In this document: positions 1 through 8,074 of the stretch, piece after piece
Layout: each line of letters begins with the position of its first letter
Position numbering within the stretch: the first letter of the stretch is position 1
Source: Gammaproteobacteria bacterium MOLA455
Lineage (GTDB): Bacteria > Pseudomonadota > Gammaproteobacteria > Pseudomonadales > Porticoccaceae
Assembly: GCA_000511875.1 (NCBI GenBank)
Contig: AZIN01000004.1
Span: forward strand, 342,939-406,938
Reading direction: 5' to 3'
Length of the DNA: 64,000 bases
Notes under the pieces: generated by a model
The model's input: only the letters and a program-made list of their open reading frames with translations
Told to the model about the DNA's origin: nothing
Databases searched by the model: none
Translations under genes and position numbers: made by a program

Positions 1-1166
1 AGATGTGCTCTAGTGTGTACGTCGCCAAAGCCAATAATGGCACCCTTGGCTTCTGGGCCTTCGTTGTCTGCACCTGCGCCCCAGTAGGGTTGCAAGGTCA
101 GGCCCGCAGAGCCGGCGGGAACCTGCTGCAACAAATTATCAAACAGTGACTCCACCGTGACGCCCTGTTGCTCAGCGGCGGACTGTTCTTCGAGGCCAAA
201 CTGCTGTTTAAACCAGCTCACCATCCAATAGCCTCGTGGCACCATCATCTCAATATTAAAGCTCCCGGGAATCACGCCTGGATAGGCGGGGTGAAAGGGA
301 ATGACTTCAAGGTACTTGTCGCTGGTGATATTAAAAGTGGCCGTGGTGCCATAGCTGAGACTGCCGGTATTGCTATCCAGACAGCCGCTGCCGAGCACTT
401 CGCAGGCTTTGTCTGAGCCGCAGGCAATAAGCGCTAGTCCCTGGGGAATACCCGTCTCAGCTGCGGCTGCGCTGCTGATGTGACCCAGTACGCCGCCAGC
501 CTCAACCAGCTCCGGCAGCATCTCTCGCTTAATGGAGGGAATTGCACGCCATTTCCAATCTTTGGCCTCAGCCCACTTTAGCTGTTTAAAATCAAAGGGA
601 ACGAAACCCACCTGGCTGGCAACAGAATCTCTGTAATCACCGGTGAGTTTGTAGTTGTGATAGCCAGAGAGCAGCAACAGTTTGTCTACTTGCCGCCAAA
701 GCTCTGGTTCATGCTCAGCAATCCAGTTGACCTCGGCCTGGGTGTGAAAAGTATCCACCGCTGCTTTGGCACCCACGGCACGCATCAATAGTGACTCCAC
801 TGCCCCCAACTCTGGCTTGCTGTGGATCTGCCGTTGATCGAGCCAACTAATGGCGGCGCGCAATGGCTGGCCGTCGGCACCCATGGCCACTACAGTGGCG
901 CGCTGGGTGGTAACGGCAATGGCTTTGATTGATTCTCGGGGAATCTCGAGCTGATCCCAGAGTTGATGGCACGCCTGGCAGAGGGCTTGCCAGAAATAGT
1001 CGGCATGCTGTTCGGCCCATCCTGGCTCGGTGGAAAAATAGGGCTCGATCTCGATTTTACTTTTTGCTATCAGCTGGCCATTTCGATCAAAGACCATAGC
1101 GCGGACACTCTGGGTGCCGTTATCTATAGAGAGTAAATACTCTTGTTTGTCAGTTGCTATTTCCAT
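1..1166 (-). CDS. FGGY-family carbohydrate kinase (partial, C-terminus beyond window)
   Basis: Reading right to left from ATG at 1166, the protein opens with the ASKHA phosphate-1 motif (LLSIDNGTQSVRAMVFD), followed by the FGGY-typical EPGWAEQHADYFW segment. Around residues 290-300 comes the second-domain phosphate loop (SYGTTATFN). About 388 residues are visible; the end lies outside the window. FGGY kinases phosphorylate a sugar or polyol with ATP; members include glycerol kinase and xylulokinase. The exact substrate cannot be read, but the gene lies 26 bp downstream of a GlpD-like gene in the same direction, which suggests glycerol or a glycerol derivative (inference). It is probably the third gene of the operon that starts with the AGPS-like gene. 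Confidence 0.85.
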   Translation of the reverse strand, partial: MEIATDKQEYLLSIDNGTQSVRAMVFDRNGQLIAKSKIEIEPYFSTEPGWAEQHADYFWQALCQACHQLWDQLEIPRESIKAIAVTTQRATVVAMGADGQPLRAAISWLDQRQIHSKPELGAVESLLMRAVGAKAAVDTFHTQAEVNWIAEHEPELWRQVDKLLLLSGYHNYKLTGDYRDSVASQVGFVPFDFKQLKWAEAKDWKWRAIPSIKREMLPELVEAGGVLGHISSAAAAETGIPQGLALIACGSDKACEVLGSGCLDSNTGSLSYGTTATFNITSDKYLEVIPFHPAYPGVIPGSFNIEMMVPRGYWMVSWFKQQFGLEEQSAAEQQGVTVESLFDNLLQQVPAGSAGLTLQPYWGAGADNEGPEAKGAIIGFGDVHTRAH

Positions 1167-1192
1167 GGCAATCGGGCTCTATTATTTTTACT

Positions 1193-2833
1193 TTATGTGC
1201 CATCGTTGTCTTGCGGAAGGCTGTAAAAACGCTTCCAGATACTCAGGTAGCGTTTAACTTCAACTTGCCAATGGTCTTGGTTCCAGCCCAGTTCAGCGCT
1301 ACAAATAGCTTCCAGGGCGGGGAGTAATTCCGCGGCCCCATGAACCATGACCATGCCTAACCTAGTGCGTCGCAACAGTAGATCATCGAGATGAGTAACC
1401 GCCTCATGGCGTGCTGCCCAGCGACATTCAGCGAGGCAGAAGTCGGTGCCGGCAATGCGCTGGCGCTCTGCTTTTGGTGCACTGTCGAGCATTACTTTGG
1501 CTTGGGTTCCGTAACGACCCAGCAGGCGCTGCGCCCAGATTGGGTCATCGGCAACTAGATCTTCAGGTGTGAGGTCGGGGGTGATAAATACCCGGTCGTC
1601 GCTGAAAGATTTGGCTTTGGGTAGCTGAGGCAGAGCAGCGTTCAGGGCATCCAGCGCAATCAGCCTGAAGGTGGTGAGCTTGCCGCCACTAACTGTGATC
1701 AAGCCATTATCTGACCAGACTGCGTGATCCCTACGCTCCTTTGAAGGATCTTTGGAGCTTTCCGAGCCAATAACTGGGCGCACCCCAGCCCAACTGGAAA
1801 TAATGTCGGCGCGGCTAATTGTTTGCTTGGGAAACTGCACATTAAAGGCCCGAAGCAGATAGTCCACTTCGGCCTTATTGATACTGGCTTCAATATCTAG
1901 ATCTTCACTGTGGTCGAGATCAGTGGTGCCAATAACCGTGGTGCCTTCCCAGGGGTAGACATAGACTCCGCGCTTATCGTCAGGGTGCAGTGATGTGAGT
2001 ACATCAGTGACTGGCATCAGCTCACGGGCAATAATCAGGTGGCTGCCGCGCAGTGGGCGGATGCGTTTCTCTGCATTGACTTGGTTGCGCAGACGATCGG
2101 CCCAGGCACCGGTTGCATTAATGACCGCAGCAGCGCGCAGGCGAATATCCTCGCTGCTCTCAGAATCATTCAGCATGACGCCTTGAACCTGACCCTCTTG
2201 CAACAGCAGCTGGTTGACTTTGCTGTAGTTGATGGCGGTACCACCAGTTTCTATGCTCTCCTGCAAGACCCGCAGCACCAATCTTGAATCATCCACCATG
2301 GCGTCGCTGTAGGAGGCCGCACCATTGAGGTGGCCCTGCGCGAGGTCGGGGAATCGCTCTCCGAGGCGGCGATTATTGTGGTAGCGGTGGTCGTAGATAC
2401 CGGCAATAAAATCATAGATGGTCAAAATAACAGCCATCGCCCAGCGGCCGGGGAACAGACCTTTGCTGAGGGCGAAATAAAAGTTAATCCGATGGACTAG
2501 TCCCGGCGCTTCTGCAAGCAGACGTTCGCGCTCTATAAGGCTCTCTTTGGTCAGCTTCAGGTCACCGGCGGCCAGATAGCGCAAACCGCCGTGAACCATT
2601 TTCGATGAGCGGCTCGAGGTGCCGGAGGAGAAATCGCCCTGTTCAAGCAGTAGGGCACGGTAGCCCCGGCGCACCGCTTCACGCAAAATACCGGCACCGG
2701 TTATGCCGCCACCAATAATAATGATGTCCCAATCCAGAGACTCGCCACTGCGCATTTCGGCGAGCAGTTTGTCTCTGGAGGTGAAGCAGCGATCAGATAA
2801 AGGACGTACTTCAATCATTTTAGTTGAGCTCAT
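1193..2833 (-). CDS. glycerol-3-phosphate dehydrogenase/oxidase, GlpD-like
   Basis: A 546-residue FAD-dependent protein of the GlpD/GlpA family, which oxidises sn-glycerol 3-phosphate to DHAP at the membrane and passes electrons to quinone. The dinucleotide-binding loop GGGITGAG is near residue 41, followed by SSRSSKMVHGGLRYLA, the FAD/substrate signature of this family, and GVRPVIG and SGGKLTTFR further on. A family-typical C-terminal helical domain follows. It overlaps the upstream AGPS-like gene by 14 bp, so the two are almost certainly translated together. Because its neighbours are an AGPS-like enzyme and an FGGY kinase, it may supply DHAP for ether-lipid chemistry rather than simple glycerol use (inference). 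Confidence 0.9.
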   Translation of the reverse strand: MSSTKMIEVRPLSDRCFTSRDKLLAEMRSGESLDWDIIIIGGGITGAGILREAVRRGYRALLLEQGDFSSGTSSRSSKMVHGGLRYLAAGDLKLTKESLIERERLLAEAPGLVHRINFYFALSKGLFPGRWAMAVILTIYDFIAGIYDHRYHNNRRLGERFPDLAQGHLNGAASYSDAMVDDSRLVLRVLQESIETGGTAINYSKVNQLLLQEGQVQGVMLNDSESSEDIRLRAAAVINATGAWADRLRNQVNAEKRIRPLRGSHLIIARELMPVTDVLTSLHPDDKRGVYVYPWEGTTVIGTTDLDHSEDLDIEASINKAEVDYLLRAFNVQFPKQTISRADIISSWAGVRPVIGSESSKDPSKERRDHAVWSDNGLITVSGGKLTTFRLIALDALNAALPQLPKAKSFSDDRVFITPDLTPEDLVADDPIWAQRLLGRYGTQAKVMLDSAPKAERQRIAGTDFCLAECRWAARHEAVTHLDDLLLRRTRLGMVMVHGAAELLPALEAICSAELGWNQDHWQVEVKRYLSIWKRFYSLPQDNDGT

Positions 2834-4436
2834 CAGGTAGTAGTTTGCCCGGGTTCATCTGGCTCCGTGGATCAAATAGTCGGCACAGTGAATTGATCGC
2901 CGCCAAACCCAGGTTGCCTTTCTCGGCTGCCAGATAGTCCCGGTGATCTCGTCCCACACCGTGCTGGTGACTAATAGTGCCGCCACTGACAACGATTTGA
3001 TTGGCACCTGCAGCCTTGAGTTTGTGCCAGCGGTCCATTGCTTGCCCGTAGCTGTCCCCGAGTCGGAATAGATAGGTAGTGTAGATACTCGAACCCTGAC
3101 CATAGACATGGCTGAGGTGGGTGTAGGTATAAACCTGTTCCCCTTCATCGGTCAATCCATTGCGGATCGCCGATTCGATATTCTCCACAGTCTGTGGCAC
3201 CTTTGACCAATCGACCGCAGTCTCCATAGTGTCAACCGCATAGCCGGCACGGCCCAGAGGATCCCTCAGGTAGGGCGCACGAAAGCGGCCATGGGCCCAT
3301 CTATCACCCAAGCCAGCTTGATCGGCCAAACCCCCGAGATTAGTGCAGTGATCCAGTGCCATTTCTTTGGCTGTCGTACAGTGGCGAGCGGAGCCGGTGA
3401 CACCGAAGGTCATCATTACTTTGCCGGCTCCAATGCCTTTTTCTGCCAGCGCAGCTTCCAGAGCGACCACGCCGCTGCTGTCATCACCGGCACCCATATA
3501 GAGCAAGCTGGTGGTTTCCAATGGATTGCTTAGGCGCACCATAGACAGAGCAATGCGCTGTTGGATTAATTCTCTAGCGGCCTGCAGACCCACTTCCCAG
3601 GAGGGGAAAAATACGACCTGAAAAGATTCCTCTTCGGGCAGTTTGGTCACTCTCACCACCACCTCGGTAATAATGCCTATGCGTCCTTCAGAGCCAAGAA
3701 TCATTTCACGAATATCGGGACCCGCAGAGGAGGCGGGAATAGTGGGTATCTCAAGAGTGCCTGCGAGGGTCTCAATAGAGCCGCCAGCAAACATATTTTC
3801 AATGCGGCCGTAGTGCAGAGACTGCTGTCCGCTGGAGCGACTGGCAACCCAGCCACCCACTGTGGAAAGCTCCCAAGATTGGGGGAAATGGCCTAGGGTA
3901 TAACCTTCTTTTTGTAGTTGGGCTTCCAATTCGGGGCCCGCTGTGCCGGCTCCAAAGGTGGCTAATTGACTCTCGTGATCAAACTTAATGAGCTTGTTCA
4001 TGGCGCTCATGTTGATGGTCAGTATCGGGCGCGCACTGTTCTCTGGATTGATATGACCCACTACTGAGGTACCGCCGCCATAGGGAATCACATCGATGTC
4101 GTTGTCTTTGGCATAGCAGAGTAATTCACGTACCTCTGCGCTAGTCTCGGGCACTGCCACAGCGTCGGGAAAATTGTCTACATCACCGCTGTGCATGTCT
4201 AGCCAGTCTGGTAGGCTTTGGCCCCGGGCATGACGCACTCGGGTCTCTGAGTCTGTACTGATAAGCGGGTGGGCTGGGGCTTTGGAGGCCGGCACTTTAG
4301 CCATAACCTGTTCCAGTGTTGCTTCACCTAAGGGGGTGGCTGGTCCCACTAGGGCCTGCAGCAGATTGCGCAAACCACCATTGAGCTCCATCAGCAAGTC
4401 GCTATTTTCATTTCCCCAGCCATTCCATAGACGCAT
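2820..4436 (-). CDS. FAD-linked oxidase of the alkylglycerone-phosphate synthase (AGPS) type
   Basis: A 538-residue vanillyl-alcohol-oxidase-fold flavoprotein. The FAD-binding GGTSVVGH is near residue 121. A segment at about 182-200 (GHFPQSWELSTVGGWVASR) and PASSAGPDIRE-MILGSEG near 234-251 closely resemble eukaryotic alkyl-DHAP synthase. The C-terminal GGTISHQHGVG (485-495) corresponds to the AGPS histidine motif. AGPS swaps the acyl chain of acyl-DHAP for a fatty alcohol and so forms the ether bond. The family also contains D-lactate/glycolate oxidases, so the reaction is unproven, but the GHFPQSWE and SHQHG motifs favour the AGPS branch. It is the first gene of a three-gene transcript (AGPS-like, GlpD-like, FGGY kinase), divergent from the AraC-type regulator. 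Confidence 0.8.
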   Translation of the reverse strand: MRLWNGWGNENSDLLMELNGGLRNLLQALVGPATPLGEATLEQVMAKVPASKAPAHPLISTDSETRVRHARGQSLPDWLDMHSGDVDNFPDAVAVPETSAEVRELLCYAKDNDIDVIPYGGGTSVVGHINPENSARPILTINMSAMNKLIKFDHESQLATFGAGTAGPELEAQLQKEGYTLGHFPQSWELSTVGGWVASRSSGQQSLHYGRIENMFAGGSIETLAGTLEIPTIPASSAGPDIREMILGSEGRIGIITEVVVRVTKLPEEESFQVVFFPSWEVGLQAARELIQQRIALSMVRLSNPLETTSLLYMGAGDDSSGVVALEAALAEKGIGAGKVMMTFGVTGSARHCTTAKEMALDHCTNLGGLADQAGLGDRWAHGRFRAPYLRDPLGRAGYAVDTMETAVDWSKVPQTVENIESAIRNGLTDEGEQVYTYTHLSHVYGQGSSIYTTYLFRLGDSYGQAMDRWHKLKAAGANQIVVSGGTISHQHGVGRDHRDYLAAEKGNLGLAAINSLCRLFDPRSQMNPGKLLPDELN

Positions 4437-4501
4437 AGCGAATACCTTTATTGTTAGAGTTTATTGTTGAGACGATACATAGTTACGTATGATAGTCTGC
4501 A

Positions 4502-4549
4502 GGAAAAACTGGTCACTGTCAGGTGACGACAGCGGTGTGACGATTTCGG
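4502..4549. promoter_or_regulatory. putative operator, copy A, between the AGPS-like operon and araC-type gene
   Basis: This stretch contains GGAAAAACT (4502), TCACTGTCA (4513), GCGGTG (4532) and TTTCGG (4544). The same four blocks in the same order and orientation occur at 7520-7572 upstream of the SDR operon. It lies 66-113 bp upstream of the AGPS-like start and just before the regulator gene. The likely role is the binding site of the AraC-family protein encoded at 4575, controlling both operons (inference). An inverted GTCAC/GTGAC pair lies inside it. Confidence 0.55.
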
Positions 4550-4574
4550 TCAGCTGTTTACTCAGGGGGCAAAG

Positions 4575-5615
4575 ATGATTCAAGTGGTCAGCAATGGACT
4601 GGCGTCGGCACCTGCGATTAAGCAGTATTTAAACGCTGCCGAAGCCTGTGGTCTAGATGTTCAACCTCTGCTGGCCGAGGCCGGAATAGATCCGAAGATA
4701 CTGGAAGACAATAACCGCCATCTGCCCAATTCCTGTATGGAGCGGTTGTTGGCGCTGTTGATTCCGGCGAGTAAAGATCCCTGTTTTGGTTTGCATGCGG
4801 CGCGTCTTGTTGAACCTGCGTCTTTTAGTGTGCTCGGTTATATCTCCATGAACTGTTCCACATTGCGGATGGTTCAGGCAAAAATCCCGATCTATGAAAA
4901 AATCGTTGGCGACATGGGTGTAACCTCTTTTGAGACCGCTCATGGTGTGGTTCTACAGCGCTGGCAATGTCTGTTTACCGATCCCGAGGTAAAGCGCCAC
5001 GAGGTAGAAAATGTTTTAGGGTCCTGGGTCTGTTATGCGCGTCAGTTTCTTAACTTTGACCACTGGGACAGTATCTGGTTTGAGCACTCGGCGCCGGAGG
5101 ACCCAGCACTGCTGGCAGATTATCAGGAGGTGTTTAACTGTGAGGTGCTGTTTGATCAGCCTTTCAGTGGTGTGCGTGTTCGCGAGAGCCTGCTTGATGA
5201 AGTGTTACCCCAAGCCAACGCCGAGCTGCTGGAAATGCTGCTGGCCCATGCCACTAAATTATTGGCCGGGCTCGATCAAAGTCAGCGCACTACTGACCAA
5301 GTAAAAAATATTTTGCGCCTGATGATTAATCAGCAACCGCCTTCCAGTGAAATGATCGCCGAAAAGCTCGGTATCAGCAGTCGTACCCTGCAGCGAAAGC
5401 TGAGCGAAGAGGGCACCCACTACAAAGATGTGCTCAATGAACTGCGCTATGAACTGGCGACTTACTTTTTGAAAAATACCGAGCTGACACTGGACAATAT
5501 TGCTCATGAGCTGGGTTATGCTGAGGCCCGCTCTTTTTATCGCAGCTTTAAGCAGTGGACCGGCGAGACCGCTGGGTCCTATCGCACAGCACACGCCGTT
5601 AATTTAAAAGATTGA
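4575..5615 (+). CDS. AraC-family transcriptional regulator (arabinose-binding-like N-terminal domain)
   Basis: 346 residues. The long N-terminal part (about 1-210) is of the type found in OruR/VirS-like AraC regulators, rich in hydrophobic patches and with LGYISMNCSTL around residue 95. The C-terminal part carries the double helix-turn-helix, with EKLGISSRTLQRKLSEEG near 264 and IAHELGYAEARSFYRSFKQW near 312. Regulators of this subclass often sense lipids or other hydrophobic molecules (family knowledge). It is transcribed away from the AGPS-like operon and ends directly against the convergent epimerase gene, with no bases between. It probably activates both neighbouring operons through the shared motif at 4502 and 7520. 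Confidence 0.88.
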   Translation: MIQVVSNGLASAPAIKQYLNAAEACGLDVQPLLAEAGIDPKILEDNNRHLPNSCMERLLALLIPASKDPCFGLHAARLVEPASFSVLGYISMNCSTLRMVQAKIPIYEKIVGDMGVTSFETAHGVVLQRWQCLFTDPEVKRHEVENVLGSWVCYARQFLNFDHWDSIWFEHSAPEDPALLADYQEVFNCEVLFDQPFSGVRVRESLLDEVLPQANAELLEMLLAHATKLLAGLDQSQRTTDQVKNILRLMINQQPPSSEMIAEKLGISSRTLQRKLSEEGTHYKDVLNELRYELATYFLKNTELTLDNIAHELGYAEARSFYRSFKQWTGETAGSYRTAHAVNLKD

Positions 5616-6596
5616 TTACTTCTTTAACAGGCCCTCGTCAGTTGCCCATTGCTTTGAGCGCGCCATCCCCTCTTCAAACGACACTTCAGGTGCCCAGCCG
5701 AGAATTCGCTGGGCTTTCTCTATGCTGAACCAGCTTTTGGTCGATAACTGAGCCACTGTGGCAGTGGAGGCTTCATTCACACCGCCGGTTAGATAGGCAA
5801 GTTTGGTGGCTAAGCTGGCGGCTGTCAGTGCCAGTCGAGTAGATACCAACATTGGACCTTTCTTGTTGAGCCAGCTGTAGTGGTGAGTGAAAAACTCTTT
5901 ACTGCTGATATAACCCTGGCATGAGAGATTAAATATTTCGCCATTGGCCTCGGGGCTGGCAGCTGCCAGTACAATTCCACGGATCAGATCATCGACATAG
6001 GTGGGGCGAAAAAATCCTTCGCCTTTTTCCGGGAGCATAAACTGACCTTTGTGAATGGCTTCTAAAGGCAAGATTAACCAGGGTCGGCTGCCGGGACCAT
6101 AGACATCACCTGGTCGTATAATCACGATCTCTATATTGCCCTTGGCATGCGCCGCTAACACTGCGTGCTCAGACGCAAGTTTGGTTAAGACATAGCTGCC
6201 TCCATCTGCATGTACCGGGTGATCTTCATGGAGCTCACCGGCAGCTGAATTACCGTAGGCAACAATGGATGAAAGCTGCACAAAACGGCGAACCTTATAT
6301 TTCTCAGCCGCGGCAATCAGGTTGGCCGTGGCCTGCACATTGACCCGCCACATAGCCGCGTCACTGAGAGCGTTGGAGACCAGTGCAGCAGTGTGAATAA
6401 TGACATCGCATTGATCGAGCAGTTCGGCAATAGTTTCGGGATTGCCAATATCACCTTCCACAATAGCCCCGCCATCACCGCGCAAGTCGACGCCCACAAC
6501 TTCAATGCCCTGCTGTTGATAGTGGCGCATCAAGCTGTTGCCAATAAAACCATTGGCGCCAGTGATCATTACTTTGCTCGGTGTTTGCTCGTTCAT
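5616..6596 (-). CDS. NAD(P)-dependent epimerase/3-beta-hydroxysteroid-dehydrogenase-like extended SDR
   Basis: 326 residues of extended short-chain dehydrogenase fold. The Rossmann motif GANGFIGNSLM begins near residue 13, a DVIIHTAAL segment follows near 64, and the expected catalytic pair appears as YVLTK near residue 140. It resembles NAD-dependent epimerases/dehydratases and 3-beta-HSD or fatty-acyl-reductase-like proteins; the substrate cannot be read. It follows the classical SDR gene by 54 bp on the same strand and is convergent with the AraC-type gene. In the context of an AGPS-like gene, a lipid or alcohol substrate is plausible (inference). Confidence 0.8.
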   Translation of the reverse strand: MNEQTPSKVMITGANGFIGNSLMRHYQQQGIEVVGVDLRGDGGAIVEGDIGNPETIAELLDQCDVIIHTAALVSNALSDAAMWRVNVQATANLIAAAEKYKVRRFVQLSSIVAYGNSAAGELHEDHPVHADGGSYVLTKLASEHAVLAAHAKGNIEIVIIRPGDVYGPGSRPWLILPLEAIHKGQFMLPEKGEGFFRPTYVDDLIRGIVLAAASPEANGEIFNLSCQGYISSKEFFTHHYSWLNKKGPMLVSTRLALTAASLATKLAYLTGGVNEASTATVAQLSTKSWFSIEKAQRILGWAPEVSFEEGMARSKQWATDEGLLKK

Positions 6597-6650
6597 ATTG
6601 GTCTCTTTTAACTTTTATAAAAGGTGTTTTATCTGCAGACTCTGAGATGA

Positions 6651-7448
6651 CTACTGCATATTGCTGCGGTAATAGCGCCCGGCAATTTTTGCCAGCGCCA
6701 TTCGCGAGAACAGGCGAGTAATGGCTACGGTAATGCGATTGGCCAGTCCGGTGACAATGGTCGGTCGACCAGCGAGGCAGGCTTCAATACCCTGTTCGGC
6801 AACTTCTCGCGGCGACTGCAGCATGCCATCTGGAACCAGTAGCTTACCCCCCTGGTCTGGGTTATCCATCATTTTGGTGGCTGTGTAGCCTGGGCAGAGA
6901 GCGGAGACTGTGACCCCTGACTTGCTCGCATTGAGCTCGTCGTGCAGCGCCTGAGTAAACGACAGCACATAGGCCTTAGTGGCAGCATAGACATTCTGAT
7001 TGGGGATCGGCGTCCAGGCGGCGAGTGAGGCAACATTTAAAATATGCCCGCCACTGCGACTGGCCATATTGTTTGCAAACAGATGGGTCAAGGAGGTCAG
7101 AGCGAGAACATTGACGTTAATCATGTTTTCCTGAGCGGCCAAATCAAGCTCGGTAAAAAAGCCATTTTGCAGCAGCCCGGCATTGTTAATGAGAAAATCC
7201 ACTTCCAGCCCCTGTTCCTGAACTTGCTGGAACAGCGTTTGAGCCGCCTGTGGTGCAGCAAGATCTGCGGTGATCACAGTGCAGCTAATTGTTGGATATT
7301 GCGTTTTAAGACTCTCGGCTATCTCGTCCAACAGCGATTGGCGGCGGGATACTAGGATTAAGTTAGAGCCCTTGGCGGCGAGAATTTTACAGCATTCGAG
7401 GCCGATGCCATCTGAGGCGCCGGTTACTAAGGTAGTTTTATTGTGCAT
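6651..7448 (-). CDS. short-chain dehydrogenase/reductase (classical SDR, DltE-type)
   Basis: 265 residues. The cofactor loop TGASDGIGLE is near residue 8, the NNAG motif (INNAGLL) near 87, and the catalytic YAATK near 153-157. The C-terminus has a hydrophobic/basic helix (ANRITVAITRLFSRMALAKIAG) that could touch membranes. This group includes acyl/alkyl-DHAP reductases (Ayr1/PexRAP type), which fits the AGPS-like neighbour, but many other roles exist. It is the first gene of a two-gene transcript with the epimerase-like gene. Its upstream region carries operator copy B at 7520-7572 and a TATAAG-like -10 on the minus strand. Confidence 0.82.
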   Translation of the reverse strand: MHNKTTLVTGASDGIGLECCKILAAKGSNLILVSRRQSLLDEIAESLKTQYPTISCTVITADLAAPQAAQTLFQQVQEQGLEVDFLINNAGLLQNGFFTELDLAAQENMINVNVLALTSLTHLFANNMASRSGGHILNVASLAAWTPIPNQNVYAATKAYVLSFTQALHDELNASKSGVTVSALCPGYTATKMMDNPDQGGKLLVPDGMLQSPREVAEQGIEACLAGRPTIVTGLANRITVAITRLFSRMALAKIAGRYYRSNMQ

Positions 7449-7519
7449 AGTCTGGTCCGCAGAGTTAAGTGGGGCGAGATTTTGGTTACAGAGGATTCTC
7501 AGTGAGGCCTTATATTAGC

Positions 7520-7572
7520 GGAAAAACTATGCCGTTCACTGTCATCAACAGTCACTGCGGTGGTAATTTCGG
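7520..7572. promoter_or_regulatory. putative operator, copy B, upstream of the SDR operon
   Basis: Same ordered blocks as at 4502-4549: GGAAAAACT (7520), TCACTGTCA (7536), GCGGTG (7557) and TTTCGG (7567). The distance to the start of the minus-strand gene it serves (72-124 bp) nearly equals that of copy A (66-113 bp). Copy A and copy B read in the same orientation relative to the gene on their left. This suggests one regulator, most likely the AraC-type protein at 4575, acting on both promoters. Confidence 0.55.
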
Positions 7573-7619
7573 ACACAAAAAATGACGGGGGCAACCCGTT
7601 ATTTTAGTTCTAGCTGTGA

Positions 7620-7980
7620 CTACTTTTTCTCAAACAAAGCTGAGAAGCTGTGGCTGAAGCGACCATTCCACGTTTTGCCAGCGCCCCTATATCTCAAGTG
7701 AAAACCGGGTGCCAATGGCACATAGGCAGTGCCTTATGCAGTCATTTCATCAGTTATATTGCGGCCATAGAGCATAAAGGCTCAGTTTTCACCGTGCAGT
7801 CCTGTGCCGAGATTCATTTTCTCGAATCCTTCCTGGTAATCAATAGAATCGGGATCGTCGGCCAAGTAGTAAATGTTGGTGAAGTTGACGTCGAGACCCG
7901 TGGCGGTAAAACCAATGTCAGCCGTTTTACAGTAGTTAGAGACTGGTTTATGACCGCTGTCTAATTCAGCTTTGAATCAG
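7620..7980 (-). pseudogene. TonB-dependent receptor remnant (C-terminal beta-barrel strands)
   Basis: Read on the minus strand in one frame from about 7979 to the stop at 7620, the translation gives typical receptor barrel strands: TATGLDVNFTNIYYLADDP, then AFMLYGRNITDE, then PLAPGFHLRYRGAGKTW, and a final FSHSFSALFEKK. NITDE plus PLAPG plus RYRGAP-like text is characteristic of the last strands of outer-membrane receptors. The frame is broken by an internal TGA, where a tryptophan would be expected after GEN, and by a TAA after NITDEMTA. Nothing upstream continues the receptor. It is therefore a decayed 3' end of a gene whose rest is gone. Confidence 0.7.
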
Positions 7981-7985
7981 ATTCT

Positions 7986-8074
7986 ATGGCCTATATTTAC
8001 AGGGTGTAAATAATTGAACAGAGATCTGTTATGGTCTATATTCGCAAGCCTTAAATATTGAACAGGGATCCGTT
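7986..8074 (+). repeat. two imperfect 45/44-bp tandem copies in front of ugd
   Basis: Unit 1 (7986-8030) and unit 2 (8031-8074) share ATGG(C/T)CTATATT at the start, TAAAT(A)ATTGAACAG in the middle and GATC(T/C)(G)GTT at the end. The duplication covers the ribosome-binding region of the downstream gene, so unit 1 ends with a second copy of it followed by a tiny frame (ATG at 8031, seven codons, stop). Confidence 0.7.

Noticed and set aside
1995..2287. Plus-strand frames opposite the GlpD-like gene
   Set aside because: Antisense shadows of a strongly supported gene, as are many others across the window.
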